Positions 1 through 9,536 of a stretch of DNA of 64,000 nucleotides are shown one piece after another. A program made the position numbers and the translations under genes. Each line of letters starts with the position of its first letter. Positions within the stretch are counted from its first letter, which is position 1. The stretch is from the NCBI RefSeq assembly GCF_002157855.1, contig NZ_CP020880.1:3968001-4032000 (forward strand), given 5' to 3'. Source of the stretch: Sutcliffiella horikoshii (GTDB lineage: Bacteria; Bacillota; Bacilli; Bacillales; Bacillaceae_I). The notes beneath the pieces are model-generated. The model did not search any database and was not told where the DNA came from. It worked only from the letters and a program-made list of their open reading frames with translations.

Positions 1-946
1 ATAGTAAATTTATAATTTGTGGTGCTAATAACCAAATCATTAGGCTCCCTAGAATTAGAAATGGTAACGAAATTCTTAATAATTTTATAGCTCTAAGATA
101 TGCTATTTCATCAGTCTTAGCATTTACATTTTTTGAAAAAATAACTAAACCTATAGCTGCTGGTAATTGCCAGATTAATTCAGAAATACTCACCCCTATA
201 GAATAAACTCCTACCTCGGCTGAACTGGTTAGCCTTTCTAGGAAAATAATATCAATCCGGTAATTTAGAGATATAATAAATAGTGCCAGCGCAAAAGAAA
301 AACCTCTTTTAACAATTAAATTTGTAATTTTTCTTTTAACAATAGTTCTAAAATTTATAAGTTTTTTTACATGCCACAAAATATAAATTATTGTACATAA
401 TGAAATAAAAATTTGAACAATAACAGCACCCAAAACGCCCATTTTAAACCACCAAACTAAGATTAAAACACCTAGAAAGTTGATTACAAAACTAATAATA
501 ATTTTAGTGTTAAAAACTCCTATTTTTTCCTTCCCTAATAATATTCCAGAAAGATACTGATTTAACAAATTAAGTGGAATAGTTAATAAGACTATTAATA
601 ATAGATTCCATCCATACAATTTATCTGGTCCAGTTAAAAAGTAGCTGATTCCTATTAAAATAGATATACCCGATGAAACAATCCATAATATTATTATAGA
701 TGGTAACATTTCTTCTACTCTGTATATCTTTTTACCTATGTAATAAGCTGTAGATTGTTTTATTCCAAGGTCTGCTATAGATATTAATAAGTTGGGTAAC
801 ACAAAAATAGCTGTAATAATCCCTTTACCTTCAGGGCCAAGTAGTCTAGCTAATATAATTGAGACAATAAAACTACCAAAAAGTACAATTACTCTTGTTC
901 CCAATGTAGAAATTACATGGAATCCTGTAGATCTTTTTTTCTTCAT
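1..946 (-). CDS. Wzx-type polysaccharide flippase, N-terminal part (cut by window edge)
   Basis: Reading leftward from the ATG at 946 gives an open frame to the window edge, about 315 residues with no stop, so the 3' end is missing. The protein begins MKKKRSTGFHVISTLGTR and consists almost entirely of hydrophobic helices joined by short basic loops. It carries an early LARLLGPEGKG segment, the hallmark of Wzx/MATE-like oligosaccharide exporters of the polysaccharide biosynthesis family. Its predicted role is to flip the lipid-linked repeat unit across the membrane for polymerisation by the Wzy-like protein at 2987-4270. It is the most distal gene seen in the exopolysaccharide operon, 81 bases after the GT2 gene. 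Family assignment is firm; the substrate is inferred from the neighbours. Confidence 0.85.
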   Translation of the reverse strand, partial: MKKKRSTGFHVISTLGTRVIVLFGSFIVSIILARLLGPEGKGIITAIFVLPNLLISIADLGIKQSTAYYIGKKIYRVEEMLPSIIILWIVSSGISILIGISYFLTGPDKLYGWNLLLIVLLTIPLNLLNQYLSGILLGKEKIGVFNTKIIISFVINFLGVLILVWWFKMGVLGAVIVQIFISLCTIIYILWHVKKLINFRTIVKRKITNLIVKRGFSFALALFIISLNYRIDIIFLERLTSSAEVGVYSIGVSISELIWQLPAAIGLVIFSKNVNAKTDEIAYLRAIKLLRISLPFLILGSLMIWLLAPQIINLL

Positions 947-1027
947 AAAAAATCCTTTACAATAATTTTATTGTTATTTTTATATACAGTTGGTTATTTC
1001 TCATAACATCACTTACCATTAATAAAT

Positions 1028-1951
1028 CTATATATTAAAACCGTAGCATTGCTTTAGTAGTTTCCGTTTTACGAGGTACATAATATGTTTGAACTGTAGT
1101 AAGTTACTTATATTATTTTCTTCATTATATTTAATTAAATCTCTTAACTTTTTCCTTTCTATAAAATATCTACTACTCAATAAGCTCTGTGAAAGAATAA
1201 TATCTTCTTGGTCCTTTAATGGTAATTCTTTAATAAAGTCAGAAAAAGTTTCTAGGTATTGCCTCTTATTATTTTCTAAATCCCATATATTTTTAAAAGT
1301 ATTTTGTCTATCATCTTTGTTTATAATTAAGCATACTTTATTAACGTGTGCAATTTTCGTTATTTTTGAGGCTCTAATCAAAAATTCTAAATCCTGCCTT
1401 CTCTGGAATTTTTCATTAAACCCTTTAATTTTAAGGACTACATCCCTTTTTAAAAGCATATTTGAGCCTGAGCTGATATAAAATGTCCCCATTAAGATTT
1501 CTCTTGTAAGATTTCCTTCTCTGTTCTCTACTCCTCTATCAATTAATTTACCCGACTTTCTTCTTATAAATTTTGTATAACAAATTCCATATTCATTTGG
1601 CAATTCTTCTAACTTTTTGACCTGAAGTTCTATTTTATCTGGTAAGAATTCATCATCATTATCTAAAAAAGAAATATAGTCGCCTGTTGAATGTTTAATT
1701 CCTGTATTTCTTGCTGCTGAACCGTTCTTATTTTTAGAATGTTTTATATATTTAATTTTTTTAATCTTCAAATATAAGTTCATGACCTTTTCAGTAGATA
1801 TCCTATCTTCTGAATTTGGTGAATTATCATCAACTACTATAATCTCTGTATTTTGATATGTTTGTTTAAGGGCGCTCTCGATCGTCTTTTTCAACATATC
1901 TGCCCTCTTATAAGAAGGAATTATTATTGATACTTTTTTAGCCATATACAT
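1028..1951 (-). CDS. Family 2 glycosyltransferase
   Basis: A GT-A fold glycosyltransferase. The N-terminus reads VSIIIPSYKR, followed by the nucleotide-binding VVDDNSP and the metal-binding DNDDEF motif that replaces DXD in GT2 enzymes. A later RRQDLEF segment fits the acceptor-site ED motif. The frame is open back to 2059, overlapping the upstream epimerase gene, but the start at 1951 is preferred: it has an AAGGATGG ribosome site just upstream and begins at the conserved domain, giving about 307 residues. It probably adds one sugar to the lipid-linked repeat unit at the cytoplasmic face. Donor and acceptor cannot be read from sequence. Confidence 0.85.
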   Translation of the reverse strand: MYMAKKVSIIIPSYKRADMLKKTIESALKQTYQNTEIIVVDDNSPNSEDRISTEKVMNLYLKIKKIKYIKHSKNKNGSAARNTGIKHSTGDYISFLDNDDEFLPDKIELQVKKLEELPNEYGICYTKFIRRKSGKLIDRGVENREGNLTREILMGTFYISSGSNMLLKRDVVLKIKGFNEKFQRRQDLEFLIRASKITKIAHVNKVCLIINKDDRQNTFKNIWDLENNKRQYLETFSDFIKELPLKDQEDIILSQSLLSSRYFIERKKLRDLIKYNEENNISNLLQFKHIMYLVKRKLLKQCYGFNI

Positions 1952-2022
1952 AATTAAACCATCCTTATTTGATTTTTTGGTAAAGTTTGAGATATAGCAC
2001 CAACGGCAGCTGGTAGTTAACA

Positions 2023-3012
2023 CTAATTTAGATTGGATTTTGTGTTTTCCGTATACCATCCAATTGCTTCTTTAATTCCTTTTTCAAAGCTCCATTCTGG
2101 CTGATAATTAAGTAGTTCTTTTGCCTTGCGAATATCAGCATTACTATGCTTAATATCACCTTTTCTTTCCGGTCCAAATAATGGTGTTATATCCTTTCCT
2201 AAACTACTTCTTATAACGTTATAAATATCAATTAAACTCTCCCTTCCTCCATATGCAATGTTAAATGAATTTCCAGCTACATGTGAAGGTGCGTGACATG
2301 CATTTATATTCGCTTGTATTACATTATCAATATATGTGAAATCACGACTTTGGCTCCCATCACCATTAATAGTCGGTCTATGGCCACTAATTAACAGCTG
2401 AATAAACTTTGGGATAACAGCAGCATATGTTCCTTCTGGATTTTGCCTTCTTCCAAAAACATTGAAATATCGAAGTCCATAAGTATCTAAACCGTATAAT
2501 TCTTTATATAAACGTCCGTATTCCTCATTCACTTTTTTAGTTAGTGCATATGGAGATAGAACGTACCCTTCTCTTCCCTCTAGCTTGGGTAATTGGGGTT
2601 CGTCTCCATAAACGGATGAACTAGAAGCATATACAAATTTTTTAACATTTTTTTGTTTAGCTGCTTCCATCATGTTTAAAGTCCCTTTAATATTCACTTC
2701 TTCATAATACTGGGGCATTTCTATACTTCTTGGTACGCTTCCCCAAGCAGCTTGGTGTAATACATAATCTATATCATTACAAGCATCTAAACATGTCCCA
2801 AAATCCCTTATATCACCTTTAATAAACTCATAGTTTTCGCTATTAGTAAAGTCATCTATATTTTTTTGTGATCCTGTAGATAAATTATCAAGACCTCTTA
2901 CCTTATAATCATTCTCTAAAAGATATTCAACTAAATTAGTCCCTATAAATCCTGCGGAACCAGTCACTAAAAATACTGCATTTTTTTTAATTTCCATTTT
3001 TTCTAATAACAT
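2023..3012 (-). CDS. UDP-N-acetylglucosamine 4-epimerase (WbpP/TviC type)
   Basis: An extended SDR epimerase of 329 residues. The NAD site GSAGFIG lies near residue 17, and the catalytic Tyr-Lys pair is in SPYALTKK. The segments AAWGSVPRSIEMP, YASSSSVYGDEP and RYFNVFGRRQNP are those I associate with the WbpP/TviC branch, which interconverts UDP-GlcNAc and UDP-GalNAc, rather than with classical GalE. The start at 3012 has a GGGAG site seven bases upstream and overlaps the end of the polymerase gene by 26 bases, so the two are translationally linked. With the dehydrogenase at 4338-5720 it would supply UDP-GalNAc uronic acid. Substrate is inferred from family resemblance and context. Confidence 0.85.
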   Translation of the reverse strand: MLLEKMEIKKNAVFLVTGSAGFIGTNLVEYLLENDYKVRGLDNLSTGSQKNIDDFTNSENYEFIKGDIRDFGTCLDACNDIDYVLHQAAWGSVPRSIEMPQYYEEVNIKGTLNMMEAAKQKNVKKFVYASSSSVYGDEPQLPKLEGREGYVLSPYALTKKVNEEYGRLYKELYGLDTYGLRYFNVFGRRQNPEGTYAAVIPKFIQLLISGHRPTINGDGSQSRDFTYIDNVIQANINACHAPSHVAGNSFNIAYGGRESLIDIYNVIRSSLGKDITPLFGPERKGDIKHSNADIRKAKELLNYQPEWSFEKGIKEAIGWYTENTKSNLN

Positions 3013-4270
3013 TGATTTTCTCCCTTAACTTAAAATCTTTTATCATGATAAATATTATAATTAATAGGTAGAAAACCTTATGCCTATGCCTTAAAGCAGT
3101 TCCTGCGTTCTGAACGCCTATGCTAAATATAAAGACAGTTGTTAATAAACCTACTAATAAAATTATAATTAAAGTTTGATTTTTTTTAGGTATTTTCTTA
3201 AAATTAATAAAAATGTATACAGATGCACTTAAATAAAGAATTCCATCAAGCATAAAAGAAATAATATCGTTAAAGCCCCTCCAATCAATAGGTAAAGGAG
3301 ATGAAATAAAATAAAATATATAAATCGGTCCATAAAGTATCATTTGGAAAATATTATTTATCGATAATTCAGTTAAGTAAGCAGAGGATCCTCTTACTGT
3401 AGAAATTTCATCATAAACATCTTGAATATCTTTTATTTGAAGTTTTCTGAATATTGGTAAACTACTCCAATCATAGACTCCAAAAAACCAAACTAAGAAA
3501 ATAGACATTATAACAAATAATAAAACCGATCTTAATTGAAATACTAACTTTGAATTTTTATAGAATATCATTATAAAAGCATGCATAGCCAATAATCCAA
3601 TGGTACCAGAATGAAATAGTGCACTTGCTAAAACCATAAGAATAGATAATAAAAAAGCATTTTTTGACTGAGTATGAAACCAATATACTATGTAGAAAAT
3701 TGAACAAACTACGAAGAAAGCTGATACCATCTCTCTAAGAAATATACCTGAAAAGAAAATCGCATGTGGAAATATTAGTAAAATTAAAATGCCGATAATT
3801 TTGTTTTCCCATCTTATTTCAATCATTTTTAAGATAATATAAACAATATAAACAGTAGTGAATCCTAATAGTACATTAGAATATTGTATTATTATCCTTT
3901 CACTTTCAGTAATTGTGAAAATAAATGCTGCTAGTTTAATAAAAATCTCATAGTTCGAATCTAGTATTTTAGAACCATGGCCTGAAATATTAATAGCGTT
4001 TTGATAAAATCTTTCTGTGTCTTCTCCACTATGAGGAATAATAATTATCCCCCTCATATATATATCAATTAACATTACTGAAAATCTTGAAACGAAACCA
4101 ATAAAAAATAAATTACGTAAAGTTGAATTAAACTTTCCTATAAAAAACAACACTAAAATAGCATTTGATGAAACCAAAAGTAGTAATGCCAAATCATGTT
4201 GGTTAATAAATGGTTTAATTAATGAATAGCCAAGTATTTGTAAAATAAAAAAGAACCATATAAATTTCAA
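2987..4270 (-). CDS. EpsG/Wzy-like oligosaccharide repeat-unit polymerase
   Basis: A 427-residue integral membrane protein with about 10-12 hydrophobic helices, a large extracytoplasmic loop in the middle (roughly residues 265-305), and a C-terminal GTALRHRHKVFYLL segment. Strong hydrophobicity, scattered Arg and Tyr residues and location between sugar-nucleotide enzymes and glycosyltransferases are typical of Wzy polymerases and of EpsG. It would join flipped repeat units outside the membrane. Sequence conservation in this family is low, so the call leans on topology and context. The gene overlaps the epimerase start by 26 bases. The ribosome site is weak. Confidence 0.75.
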   Translation of the reverse strand: MKFIWFFFILQILGYSLIKPFINQHDLALLLLVSSNAILVLFFIGKFNSTLRNLFFIGFVSRFSVMLIDIYMRGIIIIPHSGEDTERFYQNAINISGHGSKILDSNYEIFIKLAAFIFTITESERIIIQYSNVLLGFTTVYIVYIILKMIEIRWENKIIGILILLIFPHAIFFSGIFLREMVSAFFVVCSIFYIVYWFHTQSKNAFLLSILMVLASALFHSGTIGLLAMHAFIMIFYKNSKLVFQLRSVLLFVIMSIFLVWFFGVYDWSSLPIFRKLQIKDIQDVYDEISTVRGSSAYLTELSINNIFQMILYGPIYIFYFISSPLPIDWRGFNDIISFMLDGILYLSASVYIFINFKKIPKKNQTLIIILLVGLLTTVFIFSIGVQNAGTALRHRHKVFYLLIIIFIMIKDFKLREKINVIRKNGN

Positions 4271-4337
4271 AGATAATTCATCTCTTTCATTTAATTTTAG
4301 GCATCAATACTTCCTTTAAAGAATTATTTAGTCAGCT

Positions 4338-5720
4338 TTACAACCTCCAGTATCTATAACCCATTTCCTCTGCTTCTTTTCTATCAAACAATCCCTTAAT
4401 ATCAATTAAGACATAATTTTTTCTATTTACAAATACGTCAAATTCAGATGTTGCAGCAACCTCTTCCAATGTCTCCAAATTAATTAATTCTCTAGCTCCA
4501 TACATCATTGTTAAGTCGCTTAAATTAATACCCTTGAACTCTTCATGTGAAACTGCAAAAATTACTGCATCAATATGCTTAATTTCTTCGGTTTTAAATA
4601 GATTAATTCCATATTCCTTCCACAAGTCTTCTTTGTCTGCTACTGGGTCTACAACTTTCACTTCAATTCCATACTCTTCAAGTTCTTTAATAATATCCAC
4701 TACTTTTGTATTCCTAACATCAGGACAGTTTTCTTTAAATGTAATCCCAAAAATCGCCACTTTTGCTCCATTAATTTGTTTGTTTGCTTTAATCATTTGT
4801 TTGACAGTATTCTCTGCGACATATTTGCCCATATCATCGTTTATTTTTCGTCCAGAAAGTATAAATTGTGAATAGTAACCCATTTGTTCAGCTTTATAAG
4901 TTAAGTAATATGGATCAACCCCTATACAATGTCCTCCTACTAGGCCTGGAGAAAATTTAAGGAAATTCCATTTAGTTCCTGCAGCTTCTAAAACCGCTTT
5001 TGTATCAATATCCATCGTGTTAAAAATAATAGAAAGTTCATTCATGAAAGCGATATTTATATCACGTTGGGCATTCTCAATAACTTTAGCAGCCTCTGCT
5101 ACTTTTATACTCTCTGCTTTATATACTCCTACATCTACAACTAATTCATAAACCTTTGCAACCATATCTAATGTTTCGCTATCCATTCCTGAAACCACTT
5201 TTGTAATTGTTTCTAATCTATGTTCTTTATCACCTGGATTTATTCTTTCTGGAGAATATCCTACTTTAAAATCTATTCCACACTTTAAGCCAGATTCTTT
5301 TTCTAAAATTGGTACACAAATTTCTTCTGTTACGCCTGGATAAACGGTAGATTCAAAGACCACAATTGAGCCCTTAGTTAAGTTTCTCCCTAATGTTCGA
5401 CTTGCTGATTTTACCGGAGTCAAATCTGGAGTACGGTCTTCTTTTACAGGTGTCGGAACTGCTACGATATGAAATTTTGATTCTTTAAGTCTTGTTTCGT
5501 CAGAAGTAAAATCTACAGTTGTATTCTTAATTACATCATTTCCTACTTCTTTAGTTGGATCTATACCTTTTTTATAGAGCTCAATTTTTTCATCATGAAT
5601 ATCAAATCCAATAACATCTATCTTTTTAGCAAACGCTACAGCAATTGGCATACCAACGTAACCGAGCCCAATTAAGGATATTTTCTCTACTCTATTAACA
5701 ATCTTTTCATATAAGTTCAT
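4338..5720 (-). CDS. UDP-N-acetylhexosamine 6-dehydrogenase (WbpO/TviB type)
   Basis: This 460-residue nucleotide-sugar dehydrogenase has three recognisable parts. The N-terminal NAD-binding Rossmann domain carries [10 protein letters not shown] near residue 18. The central domain ends in the catalytic-cysteine motif [11 protein letters not shown] near residue 263, and the C-terminal domain binds the UDP-sugar. The enzyme oxidises the C6 alcohol to a carboxylate using two NAD+. The overall pattern (VVAVPTPV-type and ESTVYPG segments, [16 protein letters not shown]) matches the WbpO/TviB/WbpA group, which uses UDP-HexNAc rather than UDP-glucose. Together with the WbpP-like epimerase this predicts UDP-GalNAc uronic acid for the polymer. 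It follows the GT4 gene by 12 bases. Confidence 0.88.
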   Translation of the reverse strand: MNLYEKIVNRVEKISLIGLGYVGMPIAVAFAKKIDVIGFDIHDEKIELYKKGIDPTKEVGNDVIKNTTVDFTSDETRLKESKFHIVAVPTPVKEDRTPDLTPVKSASRTLGRNLTKGSIVVFESTVYPGVTEEICVPILEKESGLKCGIDFKVGYSPERINPGDKEHRLETITKVVSGMDSETLDMVAKVYELVVDVGVYKAESIKVAEAAKVIENAQRDINIAFMNELSIIFNTMDIDTKAVLEAAGTKWNFLKFSPGLVGGHCIGVDPYYLTYKAEQMGYYSQFILSGRKINDDMGKYVAENTVKQMIKANKQINGAKVAIFGITFKENCPDVRNTKVVDIIKELEEYGIEVKVVDPVADKEDLWKEYGINLFKTEEIKHIDAVIFAVSHEEFKGINLSDLTMMYGARELINLETLEEVAATSEFDVFVNRKNYVLIDIKGLFDRKEAEEMGYRYWRL

Positions 5721-5732
5721 TTTAAATCTCCC

Positions 5733-6821
5733 TTAATTAATCTTATTTATTTCTTCAACATATGCTTTAATGACTATATTTCTATCATATTCTTTTTCCA
5801 TTTTTCTTCGGCCATTAATTCCCATATGTACTTTTTTCTCATATGGAAGATTAATGAAATTAATTATTTCACAAACTAAACTATCTACGTTTCTCACTTC
5901 AAATCCTAAACCACTAATCTGATTATCAAATGTTTCAATGCAACCCGGTACTTTTGATGCTAGTACGGGACGTCCTGACGCTGCAGTTTCGAGTAGTACG
6001 TTAGCAGTTCCTTCATGATAAGAAGGTAGTATAGTTGCATGTGAATTTTTTATAAATTCGTGTACATTTTCTTGCAACCCATGGTACTTAATAATACCCC
6101 TATCTTCATATTCGTTTAATACCTTAATGTAATTTTCTTCTATAGCTCCTACTAAATCAAAATGCACTTCTGGGTACTTCTCTTTTGTTATTTCAGCAGC
6201 ATTTAGTAACTCATTTATTCCCTTCGCCATCATAATCCGGCCAATAAAAAGAAATTTTATACTTTTATATTTCTCGGGATAAACTTCAAGTTTATGCTCT
6301 TCTAAATTCACACCCGAACCAGGAATTAGTTTTGTTTCCCCTTTAACAATTTTGTTTTTAATGAAAAATTCCCTATTTGACTGGTTTTGAAAAAATGTAC
6401 AAGATGCCTTTTTTAAAGCAATTTTATATAACATTAATATAATTTTTTGCATAGTACCTTTTTTTTCTAATGCTGTTCCAAGCCCCGTAATATTAGCGAT
6501 ACATGGGACATTTAATATTCTCGATGCAACCCCACCATAAATATTAGGTTTAATTGTATAAGTCAAAACAACTTCGGGATCTACTTCTTTTATAATTTTT
6601 TTATAATTAAATAATAGCTTTAAATCTGTTATTGGGTTAGTACCTCTTCTATTAATCTCTGTTTCAATAACTTTACATCCTATTGTACTTAACTTAGAAT
6701 TATAATTTCCTTTTGGCAAACTAACATAAACTTCATTTTCCTTAATTAATTTCTCAATTAATTCTTTTCTAAATTTATATAAACCTATATCATTATTTGC
6801 AAATATTAAAATTTTCTTCAT
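5733..6821 (-). CDS. Family 4 glycosyltransferase (EpsD/CapM-like)
   Basis: A GT-B fold retaining glycosyltransferase of 362 residues. The N-terminal half has the EpsD/CapM signature segments TYTIKPNIYGG and NITGLGTALEKKG. The C-terminal half has FLFIGRIMMAKGINELL and the EX7E motif within SYHEGTANVLLETAA. Members of this group usually add the second sugar to the undecaprenyl-linked N-acetylated sugar formed by a PglC/EpsL-type initiating transferase. That fits its position just downstream of such a gene. The exact donor is unknown. Confidence 0.85.
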   Translation of the reverse strand: MKKILIFANNDIGLYKFRKELIEKLIKENEVYVSLPKGNYNSKLSTIGCKVIETEINRRGTNPITDLKLLFNYKKIIKEVDPEVVLTYTIKPNIYGGVASRILNVPCIANITGLGTALEKKGTMQKIILMLYKIALKKASCTFFQNQSNREFFIKNKIVKGETKLIPGSGVNLEEHKLEVYPEKYKSIKFLFIGRIMMAKGINELLNAAEITKEKYPEVHFDLVGAIEENYIKVLNEYEDRGIIKYHGLQENVHEFIKNSHATILPSYHEGTANVLLETAASGRPVLASKVPGCIETFDNQISGLGFEVRNVDSLVCEIINFINLPYEKKVHMGINGRRKMEKEYDRNIVIKAYVEEINKIN

Positions 6822-6862
6822 TACTTACTCTCCTCGTGAACACAAAGAATCACGTATATGCT

Positions 6863-7510
6863 TTATTTAATTACATTATGAAACTTAATAGGTTTGGCTG
6901 GTGACCCTACAGCTGTGCAATCTTCTGGTAAATCTTTTACCACTATTGCTCCTGCCCCAACAATCGTGTTTTTTCCAATTGAAACACCTTGTATAATTGC
7001 TGAACCTGTCCCAACACTTACACATTCTTTTGTAACAACATGCCCTGATACATTTACACTAGGTAATATTGTTGTATAATCACCTAAAGTCGCATCATGT
7101 CCTATAGTACAATCTAGGTTAATAATTACATGGTTTCCTACCTTGATATCTGTAGTTAATATACTTGAAGCACATATAACCGAGCCTGCTCCAAACAATA
7201 CTCTATCAGAGTAAATAACACTTGGATGAATTAAAACAGGATAAGTATTTTTGCTATCAATTATTCTCTCAATAGTTTTCTTTTTAATGATAGGGTCTCC
7301 TATTGCACAAACAACATAAATTGCTTGCATCTTTAACCATTCAATATTTCCAACTACTTTATATCCGTTAATTTCAGTACCTTGGATATTCTCATTATCA
7401 TCGACAAATCCGACAATATTCCATTCCTTATTCACTCTATTTATTTCTTCAATTAACCAGGTAACTTCTCTTCCAAATCCACCTGCTCCTATAATAGCTA
7501 TATCCTTCAT
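6863..7510 (-). CDS. epsM: UDP-4-amino-sugar N-acetyltransferase (EpsM/PglD type)
   Basis: A 215-residue NeuD/PglD-family O/N-acyltransferase. An N-terminal Rossmann-like UDP-sugar domain starts with IIGAGGFGREV. A left-handed parallel beta-helix of hexapeptide repeats runs from about residue 100 to the end. The His of NLDCTIGHDATLG occupies the place of the catalytic base known in PglD. It would acetylate the 4-amino group of UDP-4-amino-4,6-dideoxy-GlcNAc, completing UDP-N,N'-diacetylbacillosamine. It lies three bases from the initiating transferase and one gene from the aminotransferase, so the pathway order is preserved. Confidence 0.88.
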   Translation of the reverse strand: MKDIAIIGAGGFGREVTWLIEEINRVNKEWNIVGFVDDNENIQGTEINGYKVVGNIEWLKMQAIYVVCAIGDPIIKKKTIERIIDSKNTYPVLIHPSVIYSDRVLFGAGSVICASSILTTDIKVGNHVIINLDCTIGHDATLGDYTTILPSVNVSGHVVTKECVSVGTGSAIIQGVSIGKNTIVGAGAIVVKDLPEDCTAVGSPAKPIKFHNVIK

Positions 7511-7513
7511 AAT

Positions 7514-8161
7514 TTAATCGTCCCCCAATCTTTTACTTCCTCTAAATGGTTCCATTGTTGCTGCAGCTTCGGAGTTGATCCCTTCCCTAACAAATACCTT
7601 TTTTAACGTAAGAAAAATTAACTTCCAATCTCCTAAGAAACTAACGTTTTCTACATAATGCACGTCAAGTGTAAACTTATTTTCCCAACTGATTGCATTC
7701 CTTCCATTAACTTGAGCTAAGCCTGATAGACCCGGTCTGACTTCATGTCGTCTTTTTTGATTATTATCATATAATGAGAGATATTGAATTAATAAAGGCC
7801 TTGGCCCAATTATTGACATGTCACCTTTTAATATATTGATAAGCTCCGGAAGTTCATCTAGTGAAGTTGAACGTAAAAACATTCCAAAATTCGTTAACCT
7901 CACACTATCTGGTAATAACTCTCCATTCTCATCTCGTTCATCTGTCATTGTTCGAAACTTGTACATGTTAAAGACCTTCTCATTTAAACCAGGTCTTGCT
8001 TGTTTAAAAATTATAGGACTACCTAATTTAAGTTTTACTAGGATCGCTACAACTGGAATTACAGGTATTATAGTAAGTATAATAATCGCAAATAAAGAAA
8101 GTAGTATGTCCATGGGTCTTTTAAAGTATCTTCTATATATGCTTTCTTTAGGCTTTTTCAT
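7514..8161 (-). CDS. epsL: Initiating phosphoglycosyl transferase (EpsL/PglC type)
   Basis: A monotopic phosphoglycosyl transferase of 215 residues. A basic N-terminus (YRRYFKRPMD) precedes one hydrophobic re-entrant helix, then the catalytic core with FKQARPGLNEKVFNMYKFRTM-type residues, SLDELPELINILKGDMS and GPRPL. Enzymes of this size lack the WbaP N-terminal membrane domain and transfer a phospho-sugar, typically phospho-bacillosamine, to undecaprenyl phosphate at the inner membrane face. It overlaps the aminotransferase gene by 14 bases. This is the committed first step of repeat-unit assembly. Confidence 0.9.
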   Translation of the reverse strand: MKKPKESIYRRYFKRPMDILLSLFAIIILTIIPVIPVVAILVKLKLGSPIIFKQARPGLNEKVFNMYKFRTMTDERDENGELLPDSVRLTNFGMFLRSTSLDELPELINILKGDMSIIGPRPLLIQYLSLYDNNQKRRHEVRPGLSGLAQVNGRNAISWENKFTLDVHYVENVSFLGDWKLIFLTLKKVFVREGINSEAAATMEPFRGSKRLGDD

Positions 8162-9290
8162 CTTCCAACCACAGTCCTTTAATAATCCTAGTAACTCTTC
8201 TTAAATCTTCATCAGTTATTTTCGTATCTGACGGTAAGCATACCCCATCTTCAAATAACTTTTCAGATACATCGGTACCAATAAAACTATACTCCTCAAA
8301 GAATGGTTGCATATGCATTGGTTTCCAAACAGGTCTTGATTCAATATTCTCTTTTTCCAAAGCTACAAATATATCAACTGGTCTTACTTTACCTGTTAAC
8401 CTAATAGAGCTTAACCAATAGTTCGGTGCATCCCATTCATTACTAGGCATGAACTCAATACCTGCAAGCTCACTAAGTTCTCTTTTATAAAACTGATAGA
8501 TATACCTCTTCTTTTCTACTCGTTGTTCTAAAACTTTTAACTGTCCTCTCCCAATTCCAGCAACTACATTACTCATACGATAATTAAATCCTAATTCGCT
8601 ATGTTGGTAGTGTCTTGCCTGATCTCTAGATTGTGTTGCCCAGAATCTAGTTTTGGCAATTTTATCTTGATTGTTTGATACAAGCATTCCGCCACCTGAA
8701 GTAGTGATGATTTTATTTCCATTAAAAGAGAAAATGCCATAATCACCAAATGTTCCAGTATGCTTACCTTTATAGTAGGTTCCTAAAGATTCAGCAGCGT
8801 CTTCTATTAGTGCAACCTTATGCTTCTTGCAAAGTTCTACGATTCTATCCATATCAGCAGATAAACCATAAAGGTGGACTACAATGACTGCTTTTACTTC
8901 GGGGTACTTTTGAAAAGCTTCTTCTAGAGCGTCCGGGCACATATTCCATGTTTCATAATTACTATCTATAAATACCGGAATAGCATTTTGATAGATAATT
9001 GGATTTGCTGTTGCAGAGAATGTAAGTGTTGGACAAAACACAATATCTCCCTCTACAACTCCAGCAGCCCTTAAAGCTAAGTGAATTGCTGCTGTACCAG
9101 AAGAAAGTGCGGCAGCAGCTTTTGAACCAACCTTTTCTGCTAGTTCTCTTTCAAATCCATTGACGTTTTCTCCAAGAGGAGCGATCCAGTTCGTTTCAAA
9201 TGCTTCCTTTACATATTCCATTTCATAACCCTCATCACTCATATGAGGTGATGAAAGGAAAATCCTCTCGTTAACTTTTGTTGTGGTCAT
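8148..9290 (-). CDS. epsN: UDP-4-keto sugar aminotransferase (EpsN/PglE, DegT/DnrJ/EryC1 family)
   Basis: A 380-residue PLP-dependent sugar aminotransferase. Landmarks are the LSSGTAAIHLALRAAGV phosphate-binding region, the IEDAAESLG segment whose Asp contacts the PLP ring nitrogen, and SFNGNKIITTSGGG, with Lys193 as the predicted Schiff-base lysine. It would convert the 4-keto product of the EpsC-like dehydratase to the 4-amino sugar. The gene is the first of a closely spaced run to the window edge and is preceded by a 246-base structured spacer. That suggests an RNA element controlling read-through. Confidence 0.9.
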   Translation of the reverse strand: MTTTKVNERIFLSSPHMSDEGYEMEYVKEAFETNWIAPLGENVNGFERELAEKVGSKAAAALSSGTAAIHLALRAAGVVEGDIVFCPTLTFSATANPIIYQNAIPVFIDSNYETWNMCPDALEEAFQKYPEVKAVIVVHLYGLSADMDRIVELCKKHKVALIEDAAESLGTYYKGKHTGTFGDYGIFSFNGNKIITTSGGGMLVSNNQDKIAKTRFWATQSRDQARHYQHSELGFNYRMSNVVAGIGRGQLKVLEQRVEKKRYIYQFYKRELSELAGIEFMPSNEWDAPNYWLSSIRLTGKVRPVDIFVALEKENIESRPVWKPMHMQPFFEEYSFIGTDVSEKLFEDGVCLPSDTKITDEDLRRVTRIIKGLWLEDEKA

Positions 9291-9390
9291 TTATTCTTCT
9301 TCCTTCCCCCTATAGGTTTTTTCTTTAGTAAATAAGGACTTATTTAGAAGTCGATTTCTCTTCCAACTAACTACTAATCTACCAAAACAT

Positions 9391-9520
9391 AAAAAACAGG
9401 GCATTTAACCCCACCTCACACCACACCATCGATAACTCCTCGTATCTAAGGTGGAGACCTCTCCCCACCCACAGTGCAACCGAGTGCCTCCATTGATAAA
9501 GGTAAGGAGACATCACCTTG
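9391..9520 (-). ncRNA. Structured leader RNA upstream of epsN (candidate EAR/epsC-type antiterminator)
   Basis: The minus-strand transcript of the galU-epsN spacer can fold into several elements. AAGGTG (near 9513-9518) can pair with CACCTT (near 9449-9454). An 8-bp hairpin, GGTGGGGA-GAGG-TCTCCACC, lies at 9450-9469. A GATA/TATC hairpin follows, then GGGG-TTAAAT-GCCC before a T-run at 9391-9397. GGCA near 9486 can also pair with UGCC near 9402. In Bacillales a roughly 120-nt RNA called EAR sits inside eps operons and promotes processive antitermination; size, position and density of structure here fit that class. Identity is inferred, since no covariance model could be run. Confidence 0.4.
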
Positions 9521-9536
9521 TAATTACTTCTTTTAA

